NCBI GenBank assembly: GCA_903906425.1
Contig: CAIVKH010000325.1
Coordinates: forward strand, 1 to 64,000
Origin: an uncultured bacterium
GTDB taxonomy: Bacteria; Verrucomicrobiota; Kiritimatiellia; CAIVKH01
Direction: 5' to 3'
DNA: 64,000 nucleotides
Shown here: positions 35,503-43,599 of the stretch, one piece after another
Position numbering within the stretch: position 1 is the stretch's first letter
How the letters are laid out: each line of letters opens with the position of its first letter
The notes under the pieces: model-generated
Databases searched by the model: none
What the model saw: only the letters and a program-made list of their open reading frames with translations
What the model was told of the DNA's origin: nothing
Translations under genes and position numbers: made by a program

Positions 35503-36375
35503 TCAGGCGAAGGCGCTGCGGATCTTCGCGAGTTCCTTTTTCTTGGCCGCATCAACTTTGGGGAAATGCAGGTCGAGGGATTCGAGCGCGTCGATGATGG
35601 CCTCGGCGACGATGGTTCGTGTGAACCATTTGTGGTCGGCGGGCACGACGAACCACGGCGCGTGTTCGGTGCTCGTGCTGCTGATCATGTCTTCGTAGGC
35701 GTCCTGGTAGTCGTCCCAGAATTTGCGTTCCTCGACATCGGCGCCGGAAAACTTCCACTGTTTCGCCGGATCGTCGAGACGGTCGAGGAACCGTTTGCGT
35801 TGCGCATCCTTTGAAACGTGCAGGAAGAATTTGAGGATCAGGATTCCGTTGCGGCTCAGATAGCGCTCGAAGGCGTTGATGTCCTCGAAGCGGTGTTGCC
35901 AAATATTCTTGTCGATCAGTTGCGGCGGCATCTTTTGTTTGTGCAGAAATTCAGGATGAACGCGGACGACGAGGACTTCCTCGTAATACGAGCGGTTGAA
36001 AATTCCGATGCGTCCGCGCTCGGGCGTGTGGCGGTTGGTGCGCCACAGATAATCGTGGTCGAGGTCCTCGGCGCTCGGCGACTTGAAGGAATGAACGTCG
36101 CAGCCCTGCGGATTGATGCCGGACATGACGTGCGCAATCGTGCCGTCCTTGCCGGCCGCATCCATCGCCTGGAAGATCAGCAGCACGCCCCACTGGTCCT
36201 GCGCGTACAATTTCTCCTGCAATTCGCTGAGCCGCGCCACGCCGCGCTCCAGCAGTTCCTCCGCCTTCTCCTTCGATTTGAAATTTCCGGTGTCCGCCGG
36301 GTCAAAATCCTTGAGCCGGAATTTGCGGCCGTCGGTGATGCGGTACGGTTCGATCAGCTTGTTCATTTTGCTCAT
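35503..36375 (-). CDS. Polyphosphate kinase 2 family protein
   Basis: 290 residues, about the normal length for a single-domain PPK2. Walker A-like VLLIFQAMDAAGKDGTIAHVMSGINPQG, lid and Walker B motifs HDYLWRTNRHTPERGRIGIFNRSYYEEVLVVRVHPEFL, and FFLHVSKDAQRKRFLDRLDDPAKQWKFSGADVEERKFWDDYQDAYEDMI are hallmarks. PPK2 enzymes use polyphosphate to phosphorylate AMP, ADP, GDP or others; the class (I, II or III) cannot be settled by eye. It lies downstream of a BarA-like kinase gene on the same strand, separated by a repeat pair. Confidence 0.93.
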   Translation of the reverse strand: MSKMNKLIEPYRITDGRKFRLKDFDPADTGNFKSKEKAEELLERGVARLSELQEKLYAQDQWGVLLIFQAMDAAGKDGTIAHVMSGINPQGCDVHSFKSPSAEDLDHDYLWRTNRHTPERGRIGIFNRSYYEEVLVVRVHPEFLHKQKMPPQLIDKNIWQHRFEDINAFERYLSRNGILILKFFLHVSKDAQRKRFLDRLDDPAKQWKFSGADVEERKFWDDYQDAYEDMISSTSTEHAPWFVVPADHKWFTRTIVAEAIIDALESLDLHFPKVDAAKKKELAKIRSAFA

Positions 36376-36389
36376 GGCGGCATCTCCAT

Positions 36390-36436
36390 TTCCAATGATT
36401 GGAATTTTGCAGGACGCTGGTTTCCAATGATTGGAA
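36390..36436. repeat. Phased palindrome locus 13 (two units)
   Basis: Exact units at 36390-36404 and 36422-36436, both with a G centre, between the hybrid kinase stop and the PPK2 start. Confidence 0.95.
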
Positions 36437-36461
36437 AAAAACGGCGGCGCGGATTTTTAGG

Positions 36462-38819
36462 TCATCCGGGGTGCGTGGATTTGGCAGCGTTGGGGTCGAG
36501 GAGTTCCTTTTCCTTTTTAACTTCGCGCCAGTTGGCGACGTCGCGGACGTGGCCTTCGAGTTCGTCGATGAGGGCGGGTCCGCGTTTGGGCAGGTCGGGG
36601 TCCTGTGCCATGCTTTCGAGGAGGAAGGCGATGCGGCGGATGTGTTCGCAGGCCAGCGTGGCGGCGGTTCCCTTGAGGCGGTGCGCGGCGTGATGGAGGC
36701 TCTTGCGGTCGTCGGCGGCGAGGTGTTCGCGCAGCTCGCTGACGGTTTCGCGGGCCTGACCGATGAATTCGTCGAGCAGTTGCTTGGCGAGCTTTTCGTC
36801 TTTCATGCAGCGCTCGAGGAGCTCGGCGTAGTTGACGGGTTCGCGGCCGATGAGCGAGTGGGCGGGTTTTCGGTCGGGCCGCAGCAGCCGCTCGATGGTG
36901 CGGTTCATGAGTTCGGGGTCGAGCGGCTTGACCAGATAGTCGTCCATGCCGGCGGCGACGCAGCGTTCCTTTTCGCCGGCCATGGCGTTGGCGGTGAGCG
37001 CGACGATGGGCATGCGTTGTTCGGGGCGGTGGCGCTCCTTGTCGCGGATGGCCCTGGTGGCTTCGTAGCCGTCCATGATGGGCATCTGAATGTCCATGAG
37101 GATCAGGTCGTAGTCCTTGACGGAGAAGGCGCGGACGGCTTCCTGGCCGTTGTCGACGACGTCGCAGGCGTAGCCGCTGCGCACGAGAAGTTCGCGGGTG
37201 ACGTAGGCGTTGATGTTGTTGTCTTCAACGACCAGCACCGAGGCCTTCGGCTGCGCGGTGCCGTCGGCGGCGACGGGCGCGGCCACGGGGTGTTGCTGCG
37301 CCTCGACGGCGGCAGGCGAGCCGCGATCGAAGGGGATGACGAAGGAAAATGTCGTCCCCTGGTTGATCTTGCTCTCGAGCGAAATCTGACCGCCCATGAG
37401 TTCGACGAGCTGTTTGCAGATGGCCAGGCCCAGACCGGTGCCGCCATATTTGCGGGTGGTGGAATTGTCAACCTGCGTGAAGGGATTAAAAAGTTTCGTC
37501 TGCCGTTCTGGCGGAATGCCGACGCCTGTGTCGGCAACGGAGAAGTGCAATTTCACCGCAGTGTCGGTGATGTCTTCGGCGGTGATCTTCACGGCCACGC
37601 CGCCGCGCGACGTGAATTTCATGGCGTTGGCGATGAGGTTGATCAGGATTTGCGAAATGCGGCTGGGATCGCCTTTCAGCCATAGCGGCACGTCGGGGGC
37701 GATGTCCTTGTTCAGCCAGAGATTTTTTTCCTTCGCGCGTTCCATGAAAATCATGACGGCGCTGTCAACGACCTGAGTCAGCTCGAAGTCAATCTTCTCC
37801 ATGTCAATTTTGCCGGCCTCGATCTTGGAGAAGTCGAGGATGCCTTCGATCACGGAGAGCAGGGCGCGGGCGGAGGTGATGGCGGTGTTGACCTGGGCGG
37901 CCTGCCGCGTGTCCAGCGGAGAATCCTTGATGAGTTTCAGCATTCCGATGACACCGTTGATGGGTGTGCGGATTTCGTGACTGACGGTGGCTAGGAACAT
38001 GGACTTGGCCTCGCTGGCGGATTCGGCGGCTTCCTTGGCCTCGAGCAGTTGCTTGTGCGTGTGCTGGAGCGTCTCAGTCATCGAATTGAGCGAAGCGGCC
38101 AGCTCGCCCACCTCGTCGCGGCCGAGCATGGGTGCGCGCGCGGCCCAGTCGCCGCCGGCGATCTTTTGCACGGTGACGCGCAGCTCTTTGACGGGCCGGA
38201 CCAGCCGGTGCGCGTAATAAATTGAAGTGACGAGCGCGAGGATGATGCAGACCAGCGCAACGAACACTGCTGTGCTATACAACTGACTCATGTTTTCGTC
38301 GTAGTGCTGCAACGAAAACCCGACGCAGACCCAGTCGCCTCCGGGTGCGTTCCCCAGCGGCAGAGTGATATTATAGACGAGCCGGTTGCCGGCCGGATCC
38401 ACCTGCATTTTGCCGCCCTTCTCACCGGGCAGCCAGATAGCCGACTCGCCAACATTGGTCGTCACGCTGGTGAGGCGGCAGATGATGGCGCGGACGTTCG
38501 AGTGATTGATCGCGATATACACAAGATCGGCGTCCTTTTCGAGCAACTGGCTGCAGTGCCGTTGCAGCGCCGCGGTTTCGCCGGCGGAAAGCGCCTTTTC
38601 CGCATCCGTGCCGATTTCGGCAGCCATGACGGCAGCCTTCGACTCCATGTTTCCCAGAAAGGCGCGCTTTGCGGCCGGAAACGTGAAGCTGGCGAAGGTC
38701 ACAATCGTGAGCACGGCCACAAGCCAGGAGAGCATGGCCGTACGCACGGTGATTCGTCTCGCCCACGGCACAGAAACGCCGGGATCAGTCTTCACATCGG
38801 GCTTGCCCTTTGAACTCAT
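36462..38819 (-). CDS. BarA-like hybrid sensor histidine kinase (HAMP-HisKA-HATPase-REC-HPt)
   Basis: 785 residues. A membrane helix at about 27-47, a periplasmic sensor (about 50-180), a second helix (about 184-205) and HAMP are followed by HisKA with [20 protein letters not shown] (His about 281), and HATPase_c with [16 protein letters not shown] and [10 protein letters not shown] receiver with phospho-Asp in [13 protein letters not shown] (about 576) and Lys in DYLVKPLD comes next, and a C-terminal HPt with [12 protein letters not shown] (His about 713). All phosphorelay residues are present. The DNA-binding output partner is not in the window. It is preceded by 30 bp by a degenerate paralogue of its own REC-HPt part. 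The ATG at 38819 is preferred to a TTG five codons upstream. Confidence 0.93.
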   Translation of the reverse strand: MSSKGKPDVKTDPGVSVPWARRITVRTAMLSWLVAVLTIVTFASFTFPAAKRAFLGNMESKAAVMAAEIGTDAEKALSAGETAALQRHCSQLLEKDADLVYIAINHSNVRAIICRLTSVTTNVGESAIWLPGEKGGKMQVDPAGNRLVYNITLPLGNAPGGDWVCVGFSLQHYDENMSQLYSTAVFVALVCIILALVTSIYYAHRLVRPVKELRVTVQKIAGGDWAARAPMLGRDEVGELAASLNSMTETLQHTHKQLLEAKEAAESASEAKSMFLATVSHEIRTPINGVIGMLKLIKDSPLDTRQAAQVNTAITSARALLSVIEGILDFSKIEAGKIDMEKIDFELTQVVDSAVMIFMERAKEKNLWLNKDIAPDVPLWLKGDPSRISQILINLIANAMKFTSRGGVAVKITAEDITDTAVKLHFSVADTGVGIPPERQTKLFNPFTQVDNSTTRKYGGTGLGLAICKQLVELMGGQISLESKINQGTTFSFVIPFDRGSPAAVEAQQHPVAAPVAADGTAQPKASVLVVEDNNINAYVTRELLVRSGYACDVVDNGQEAVRAFSVKDYDLILMDIQMPIMDGYEATRAIRDKERHRPEQRMPIVALTANAMAGEKERCVAAGMDDYLVKPLDPELMNRTIERLLRPDRKPAHSLIGREPVNYAELLERCMKDEKLAKQLLDEFIGQARETVSELREHLAADDRKSLHHAAHRLKGTAATLACEHIRRIAFLLESMAQDPDLPKRGPALIDELEGHVRDVANWREVKKEKELLDPNAAKSTHPG

Positions 38820-38849
38820 GTTAAATTCATCCAAATTTCTCCGCGCGCC

Positions 38850-39764
38850 TCATGGCGCCCGCGAAAAAATATCCAGGCGGTTCTTCAGAAAATTCGACAG
38901 CTTCAGAATGGTCGTCTTCGCGGGCGAAGTGCGGGATTTCAGGCTGGCGATCGCCTGGCCCAAATTCAGCGCCCGCCACACCGCCAGGTCCTGTTCTTCC
39001 TCTTTCAATTCTTGAACCAACTCGCGGGCCTGGTCACGCAATCCGGCCGAAGAATTCAGCCGGGCCAGCAATACTGCCGTGCGCTGCACGCGGCCCGAAG
39101 CCACATGTATGGCTTCCTGCCTCAAATTCTCTCCCACCCGCTTGAGCAACTCCACATCCTTGGCCTCGACAGCCGTGCGCACGTCGCGAATCGCGTCATG
39201 CAGCAGCGCGGCAAAATCGGCGATCTTTTTCTGCGCGGCATCCTCGTCGCGCTGACAGGAAGCGACGAGCGCATGGTAGTTCAACGGCTCCCGCGGAATC
39301 AACGCCGCCGGCGTGCGCGGCTCGCTGGAAAGCACATTGTCCAGCAAAGCCTGCAACGCCTCATAGTCGGACGGCTTGCGGACGATTTCATCCACACCCG
39401 CTTCAAGCGCCTGCTCGCGCTCCGTTGCTGACCCCCCTGCCGAAAAAATCACGATGGGCACCCGCGGCTCCGGATAGTGCCGCTCCTTCTCGCGGATCGC
39501 CCTGACCGTTGTGAGCGCCACGGGCAACGGAGAACGCAGATTCAGAAGGATCGCGTCATAGTCGCGCACCAGAAAGGCCCGCAGAACATCCTCCGCCGTC
39601 CTGACCACGTCGCACGCATAATTGTTTTGCAGCAGCGCTTCGCGATACACCGCGCCGTCCGTCGTGTTGTCGTCGGCCACCATCAGATAGGCCTTCTCGA
39701 GACGCCTGTCTCCAGTCACGATCTCGATATCATCCGGTGGCAGCTGGTCAATTCTTGCCGGCAT
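38850..39764 (-). CDS. Pseudo-receiver/pseudo-HPt protein, paralogue of the adjacent kinase C-terminus
   Basis: 304 residues. It aligns end to end with the REC-linker-HPt part of the downstream kinase: NNYACDVVRTAEDVLRAFLVRDYDAILLN corresponds to [29 protein letters not shown], and IPREPLNYHALVASCQRDEDAAQKK to [24 protein letters not shown]. The acidic pair (about 31-32) and Lys (about 130) of a receiver remain. The phospho-accepting Asp is Asn (about 75), the D-x-x-M-P-x-M-D-G loop is lost, and the HPt His is replaced by Glu (about 212). It therefore cannot carry a normal phosphorelay and may be a scaffold or inhibitor of the kinase. The short gap suggests co-transcription. Confidence 0.82.
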   Translation of the reverse strand: MPARIDQLPPDDIEIVTGDRRLEKAYLMVADDNTTDGAVYREALLQNNYACDVVRTAEDVLRAFLVRDYDAILLNLRSPLPVALTTVRAIREKERHYPEPRVPIVIFSAGGSATEREQALEAGVDEIVRKPSDYEALQALLDNVLSSEPRTPAALIPREPLNYHALVASCQRDEDAAQKKIADFAALLHDAIRDVRTAVEAKDVELLKRVGENLRQEAIHVASGRVQRTAVLLARLNSSAGLRDQARELVQELKEEEQDLAVWRALNLGQAIASLKSRTSPAKTTILKLSNFLKNRLDIFSRAP

Positions 39765-39852
39765 ACATGCTCTTTCCAATCGGACGCCAGTTGACGCGTC
39801 CGCCCATTCTTTTGCCGCCGCCATTCCCCCGCGTCAAGCTTGATACCGGAAT

Positions 39853-39899
39853 TTCCAATCATTGGAAATTCCGGCGGCGCAGACTTCCAATGATTGGAA
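39853..39899. repeat. Phased palindrome locus 14 (two units)
   Basis: Exact units at 39853-39867 (C centre) and 39885-39899 (G centre), upstream of the pseudo-receiver gene. This is the last locus before the accessory region. Confidence 0.95.
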
Positions 39900-40042
39900 A
39901 AATCGGAGGCCCGCCGCGAGTGCGGCCGGCCGGCGGCCACACCAAAGCGCCTGAGTGCGGCACGCAATGCCCGCGGTAATTTTCGGAACCGGCATTGACA
40001 CACTTTGACCGCTTCGCCTATGGTCGGCACCGCTTTGATCTC

Positions 40043-40120
<78 letters not shown>

Positions 40121-40190
40121 ACCTTCCCCCTTTGTTTGCAGGCCTTTCCTCGCAGTCCGCCGCTTCTCTCACTAATGATAGGAAACGCCG

Positions 40191-40209
40191 GTGGACATTC
40201 CGGTGGACA
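40191..40209 (+). promoter_or_regulatory. Candidate integrase arm-type sites, left end
   Basis: Two direct GTGGACA copies at 40191-40197 and 40203-40209 (12-bp step), about 70 bp inside attL. A matching pair occurs inside the right end. Binding by the integrase is inferred. Confidence 0.45.
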
Positions 40210-40279
40210 CTTTTTGCGGGAAATATCGAGTCGTCGGCTCAAATAACCTGAAATTCTGCGGGGGAAAACGGCTGCTGAA

Positions 40280-40329
40280 GGGCAACGAACGAGGTCGGTT
40301 CACGCTCTAGCCAACTGAGCGAATTGCCC
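40280..40329 (-). other. Inverted, T-arm-less tRNA-Val-like sequence
   Basis: On the minus strand 40329-40303 matches the first 27 nt of the tRNA-Val gene with one mismatch (acceptor 5' strand and complete D arm). It continues with a small stem GAAC/GTTC with a 7-nt loop and ends GTTGCCC, which can pair with the GGGCAAT start. No T arm and no CCA are present. It could be a decayed tRNA gene, a remnant of an earlier insertion, or a deliberate tRNA mimic. Confidence 0.6.
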
Positions 40330-40330
40330 G

Positions 40331-40771
40331 TCACTTTTGAAACAGAGATGGCTCTGCCAACTTCGCTTGAGCCAGAAGGCTTCGGAAAAGGTGCTCATCC
40401 ATGAAGGGTGCCCACTGCCCATATTTCTTGATTACGCCACGTTTCGTGTAAACGAGATGCCAGTACGGCATCCAGATTGCTCGTTCCTTCCCGTGTCGGG
40501 CGACGATGACCAAAAACGGATAAAATTTCACCCTTCGCCCTTTGGCATCTCTCCAAGTCTGCGTACGTCGTGGATTGAAGGCATGGAGAACGGTGCATTT
40601 GGACTTCGTCGCTCCAAGTCCAAATGGGAAGTCGAGCTTGAGCGAGAAGCCACCACCGCACAACACGCAACGTCCGACCTTTCCCTTGGCAATTGCTCGA
40701 AGAGAATCGAAAAGTTGTGCGGCTGAAGCTCTGTGCTTCTTGCTGCACTCAAAGTATCGCTTGGTAGCCAT
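40331..40771 (-). CDS. Hypothetical protein of the integrative element, CxxC motif
   Basis: 146 residues, not recognised. It has one CVLCGGG knuckle near residue 35-40 that could be half a zinc site, then an aromatic-rich basic core (FNPRRTQTWRDAKGRRVKFYPFLVIVARHGKERAIWMPYWHLVYTKRGVIKKYGQWAPFMDEHLF). The composition looks genuinely coding and conserved-protein-like. It is the element gene nearest the tRNA, downstream of the integrase on the same strand. A 13-bp palindrome lies about 40 bp upstream of its start. Confidence 0.6.
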   Translation of the reverse strand: MATKRYFECSKKHRASAAQLFDSLRAIAKGKVGRCVLCGGGFSLKLDFPFGLGATKSKCTVLHAFNPRRTQTWRDAKGRRVKFYPFLVIVARHGKERAIWMPYWHLVYTKRGVIKKYGQWAPFMDEHLFRSLLAQAKLAEPSLFQK

Positions 40772-40811
40772 GACGGAATTGCGAGGGAGCCTATGCCAGT
40801 CCCCTCCAAGT

Positions 40812-40824
40812 GAAAACCGTTTTC
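40812..40824. repeat. GAAAACCGTTTTC palindrome, copy 1
   Basis: A 13-bp perfect inverted repeat between the integrase stop and the 40331-40771 gene. It sits within a roughly 40-bp block also found at 48421-48460. It could be a regulator site of the element. Confidence 0.5.
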
Positions 40825-40897
40825 CCTTTGGGCGGGTGCCCTGCGGCTCGTGATGCGTAGGTTTGTCCGAAACGACAATTCCGATTCCCGTATCGCT

Positions 40898-42004
40898 TCA
40901 GTTCTTTCCGAAGTTTGAAACGAGGCTCGCAATCTTGCTCATCGCTTCCTGATGAGCGGTATCAACAGGATGGATGTAGCGGTCAGTCGTCGTGATTTTC
41001 GTATGCCCCATCAACTGACGAATGATGCTTTGGTTCGTTGAAGAAGCCGCTTGTGCGGTTCCAAACCAGTGTCGCAAATCGTATGGCTTGAAATTCGTGA
41101 TGCCTGCTTTTGCACCCCAACGGCTGAAACGGCTTGTTAAAATTCTTTTGGCGTAGGGCGTCCCGTCATCGTTGACGAACACATGTGTAGTTTTCGGATG
41201 AAGCGAACGCTCTTCTTCGATGATGGCTTGTGCTTCTTTCGACAAAACGGCGGAACGGTTCTGATGCGAACGCATCAATTTCTCCGCCTTGGGATGGTCC
41301 ACTTTCAATCGGACGACGCCGTTCTGTTCTTTGATGATGTCAGCCCACCGAAGATTTTTGAATTCCTGCGGACGCAATCCCGTCAGGAGCAGGAATCGGA
41401 TTTGGCGTGAAACGTCGTCAGGAACGACGGCGAGAATTTTTTGAATTTCTTCTGCCGACAAAACTCGTGTCGGTCTCGGGATGTTGGGCGACGTTGGAAA
41501 TCTGCGGAACGGTAGCGTGCAAAGTTCGTTCTCTTCGCCCCAACGCAAAAACGTTTTGATGTGGCGGAGCGGTTCGTGTCCGCATCCCCGCTTGTTTTGT
41601 TTCGATGCCCAGATTTTGAAACTGTCTATAGTCAGGCGGGAGATTTCCGAAATCATCTTCGCACCGACGAATTCGAGGAACAGGTTCACGTAGTGTTTTC
41701 TGACCTGATACGTGCTGTCGCTGCGATTTTCTCTGACCCATTCCAAATGAATATGGGCGAGTTCTTCGACCCGCAGGTCTTTGCCGCCGTTCGGACTCAC
41801 TACTTGAGATGTCTCGACTTGGCTCAAGGCGATTTCGCCTTTGCTCAATTTCTTTTCGAGGTCGTCCAATAGCTCAAGTGCCTCTTTGCGACTTTTCCCA
41901 AGCGGAAAATTCTTTCGCACTCCGTCCTGTTGGATTTTGACGTAGTAGATTCCCGAAAACGGATGACGGGTTATGCCCTCTGTTTCGATGTTCTCGCCGC
42001 CCAC
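40898..42004 (-). CDS. Tyrosine recombinase/integrase of the tRNA-Val element
   Basis: 368 residues. An N-terminal arm-binding-like segment (ITRHPFSGIYYVKIQQDGVRKNFPLGKSRKEALELLDDLEKK) is followed by a SAM-like core-binding domain (ELAHIHLEWVRENRSDSTYQVRKHYVNLFLEFVG) and a catalytic domain. Catalytic Arg I lies in LLLTGLRPQEF, the second Arg in YDLRHWFGT, His in LMGHTKITTT and the nucleophilic Tyr in DRYIHP. The usual His of the HxxR motif is Tyr (PYDLR), a variant known in some active enzymes. It presumably catalyses integration at tRNA-Val. The annotated 5' end overlaps a convergent gene remnant, so the true start may be slightly further in. Confidence 0.92.
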   Translation of the reverse strand: MGGENIETEGITRHPFSGIYYVKIQQDGVRKNFPLGKSRKEALELLDDLEKKLSKGEIALSQVETSQVVSPNGGKDLRVEELAHIHLEWVRENRSDSTYQVRKHYVNLFLEFVGAKMISEISRLTIDSFKIWASKQNKRGCGHEPLRHIKTFLRWGEENELCTLPFRRFPTSPNIPRPTRVLSAEEIQKILAVVPDDVSRQIRFLLLTGLRPQEFKNLRWADIIKEQNGVVRLKVDHPKAEKLMRSHQNRSAVLSKEAQAIIEEERSLHPKTTHVFVNDDGTPYAKRILTSRFSRWGAKAGITNFKPYDLRHWFGTAQAASSTNQSIIRQLMGHTKITTTDRYIHPVDTAHQEAMSKIASLVSNFGKN

Positions 42005-42205
42005 AAGTCATCAGGAATGAATCGGGCAGACCTAACGGCGGCGTATTCGTTGGCATCCAAGAAGCCACTGAAGAATGCGTCATTCGACGTTGCGGTGGTG
42101 CTTTCCCCGAAATCGGAAAAGGCAACGAGCGAACGTCACAAATCCTGTCGGGACGGTTATGGAATTCGGCGGGATGGCAGTCATGTCCAATTGGTGCTGC
42201 CCTGA
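41966..42205 (+). pseudogene. Truncated paralogue of the 44433-44996 protein
   Basis: This frame encodes TGYALCFDVLAAHKSSGMNRADLTAAYSLASKKPLKNASFDVAVVLSPKSEKATSERHKSCRDGYGIRRDGSHVQLVLP. It matches the C-terminal 80 residues of the element protein at 44433-44996 (SGYALAWDILASHPHGINRTTL...). The N-terminal half of the homologue is missing, and the fragment runs into the start of the integrase gene on the opposite strand. It reads open from 41930, so a short product cannot be excluded, but loss of half the protein suggests a remnant. Confidence 0.72.
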
Positions 42206-42217
42206 TGGGTGAACGCC

Positions 42218-42340
42218 ATGACGGTTCACATTTATCATTGCCCCATGTGCGGAAATGAAATCGAAGTCACCATGGCTCAAGCCTACAAATGTCCAAGCTG
42301 TGGGCATCGGATGTATTACCGAACGAGCCGAACCAAGTAG
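42218..42340 (+). CDS. 40-residue zinc-ribbon protein
   Basis: A short frame from ATG at 42218: a first knuckle CPMCGNE, a spacer, then CPSCGHRMYYRTSRTK. The four cysteines in two CxxC pairs and the basic C-terminal tail resemble the Rpo12/RpoP-type zinc ribbon (CPxCGxR-x-YY). It begins 12 bp after the truncated paralogue. Small ribbons of this kind may touch RNA polymerase or nucleic acid; function here is unknown. Confidence 0.6.
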   Translation: MTVHIYHCPMCGNEIEVTMAQAYKCPSCGHRMYYRTSRTK

Positions 42341-42356
42341 GCGGTTGGTGCCTTGG

Positions 42357-42680
42357 ATGGAATTGGGGGAGGCGATCCTTGCGGTGTTCGACAAAAAGAG
42401 CCGCAGTCGCCTCCACCTTTATCTGCCGCCGTCAAAAGTTCCATCGAAACAGGCGAAGAAAATCTTCAATGAACGTCTCGAACGCCTGCAAGAAATTCTC
42501 CTAACGACATCGAGTGGCAAAACTGTCGCCGCAGCTCTCAATTGGAAAGATTCGCCATCGGCGATGCAGGCCGAGGACGACGTAATCCTCCTGCTCGTCG
42601 CTACGATTTGCTATTTGCGTTTGGGTGCATGGCATCCTGATTCACGTTTATGCCCACAAACAGGGCTGGGATATTATTAA
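42357..42680 (+). CDS. Hypothetical protein reading into the recombinase remnant
   Basis: 107 residues from an ATG at 42357. The first 75 or so (ELGEAILAVFDKKSRSRLHLYLPPSKVPSKQAKKIFNERLERLQEILLTTSSGKTVAAALNWKDSPSAMQAEDDVI) are helical and unrecognised. The end, VATICYLRLGAWHPDSRL, looks like the decayed N-terminus of the serine recombinase that continues in another frame. The product is probably a by-product of that frameshift. Confidence 0.4.
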   Translation: MELGEAILAVFDKKSRSRLHLYLPPSKVPSKQAKKIFNERLERLQEILLTTSSGKTVAAALNWKDSPSAMQAEDDVILLLVATICYLRLGAWHPDSRLCPQTGLGYY

Positions 42681-43173
42681 AGAAGTCGTGGACGTTGGAT
42701 CGGGGAGCAAGGGCAGGAACGAACGTCAGGGGCTAGACGACCTGTTTACGCTCGCTCATCAGCGGAAGATGGATTTGGTCTTGTTTTGGGCCTTGGACAG
42801 ATTCAGCCGAGAGGGTTCAAGGCAGACGATTGCCTATCTGTCGCAATTGGAAAGCATGGGCGTTGGTTTCCATTCATTCAGCGAACCGTATTTGTCCACC
42901 TTGGGCGTATTCAGCGATTGCATCATTGCCTTGCTGTCTGCATTGGCGAAACAGGAACGGATTCGGATTGGAGAGCGAACGAAGGCGGGTTTGGAGAGGG
43001 CCAAGGCGAACGGCAAGCGTTTGGGCAGGCCGTCAACGGCAGATGTTCGCAGCCAAGAGGCCAAGCGATTGAAAAGTGACGGGCTGAACTTGCGGGAAGT
43101 TGGCGAACGCATGGGTGTCAGTCGCAGCCGAGTGCATCAATTGTTGACGACAAGACAACCCAAAACGGTTTAA
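42625..43173 (+). pseudogene. Serine recombinase (resolvase/invertase) lacking its catalytic serine region
   Basis: The frame encodes VYAHKQGWDIIKEVVDVGSGSKGRNERQGLDDLFTLAHQRKMDLVLFWALDRFSREGSRQTIAYLSQLESMGVGFHSFSEPYLST...LSALAKQERIRIGERTKAGLERAKANGKRLGRPS plus a C-terminal helix-turn-helix (NLREVGERMGVSRSRVHQLL). These are clear resolvase-family features, including the DRFSR segment. The family normally begins with about 30 residues containing Y-x-R-V-S, whose Ser is the nucleophile. Here that part appears in a different frame as VATICYLRLGAW with the Ser lost. The gene is therefore almost surely inactive for recombination, though the DNA-binding half is intact. Confidence 0.82.
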
Positions 43174-43589
43174 TGAGTTTGCTTGAACAATTCAGCAAGC
43201 GGGGCCTTGTCTGTTTTCCATAATGCCACATCGGATTCGGTCAGTTCGTAAGACTCGCCTTCGACAACAACGGACTGTTTTTTCTCCCCATCCATTGGTG
43301 AAATGGAAATCTTGAAATTCGGTGCGACTTGCCCCGCAGGATTCATGTCCGTTCGCTTCTTATATTCGGCAAACGTTAAGAATACTTCGTTTCCCGCTTC
43401 CAGAATCTTCATCTTGCCGTCAGCCCTATCAATGACGTTGATAGCGAACCTTGTGACGGTTTGCTTCGATTGCCCCTCGATGCGTCCACCTTCCGACATA
43501 TTGCGGTGAAACTTGACGTAGGGGCCAACAAGACGAAGGCGATATTCCTTCTCATCCTGCAAACAAATGAATGTGGGGTGATTGTTCAT
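43170..43589 (-). CDS. Small protein paired with the RecB/Cas4-like nuclease, possibly ssDNA-binding
   Basis: 139 residues. I do not recognise it firmly. The core (YRLRLVGPYVKFHRN...RFAINVIDRADGKMKILEAGNEVFLTFAEYKKRTDMNPAGQVAPNFKISISPMDGEK) resembles the layout of phage gp32-like single-stranded DNA-binding proteins (RxAINVIDR-x-DGKxKILE, then D/N-P-G and F-K-I). It starts 10 bp after the nuclease gene and is surely co-transcribed with it. An SSB partner for an exonuclease would make sense. Convergent with the serine recombinase remnant, overlapping by 4 bp. Confidence 0.55.
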   Translation of the reverse strand: MNNHPTFICLQDEKEYRLRLVGPYVKFHRNMSEGGRIEGQSKQTVTRFAINVIDRADGKMKILEAGNEVFLTFAEYKKRTDMNPAGQVAPNFKISISPMDGEKKQSVVVEGESYELTESDVALWKTDKAPLAELFKQTH

Positions 43590-43599
43590 TGTTCGTCCT

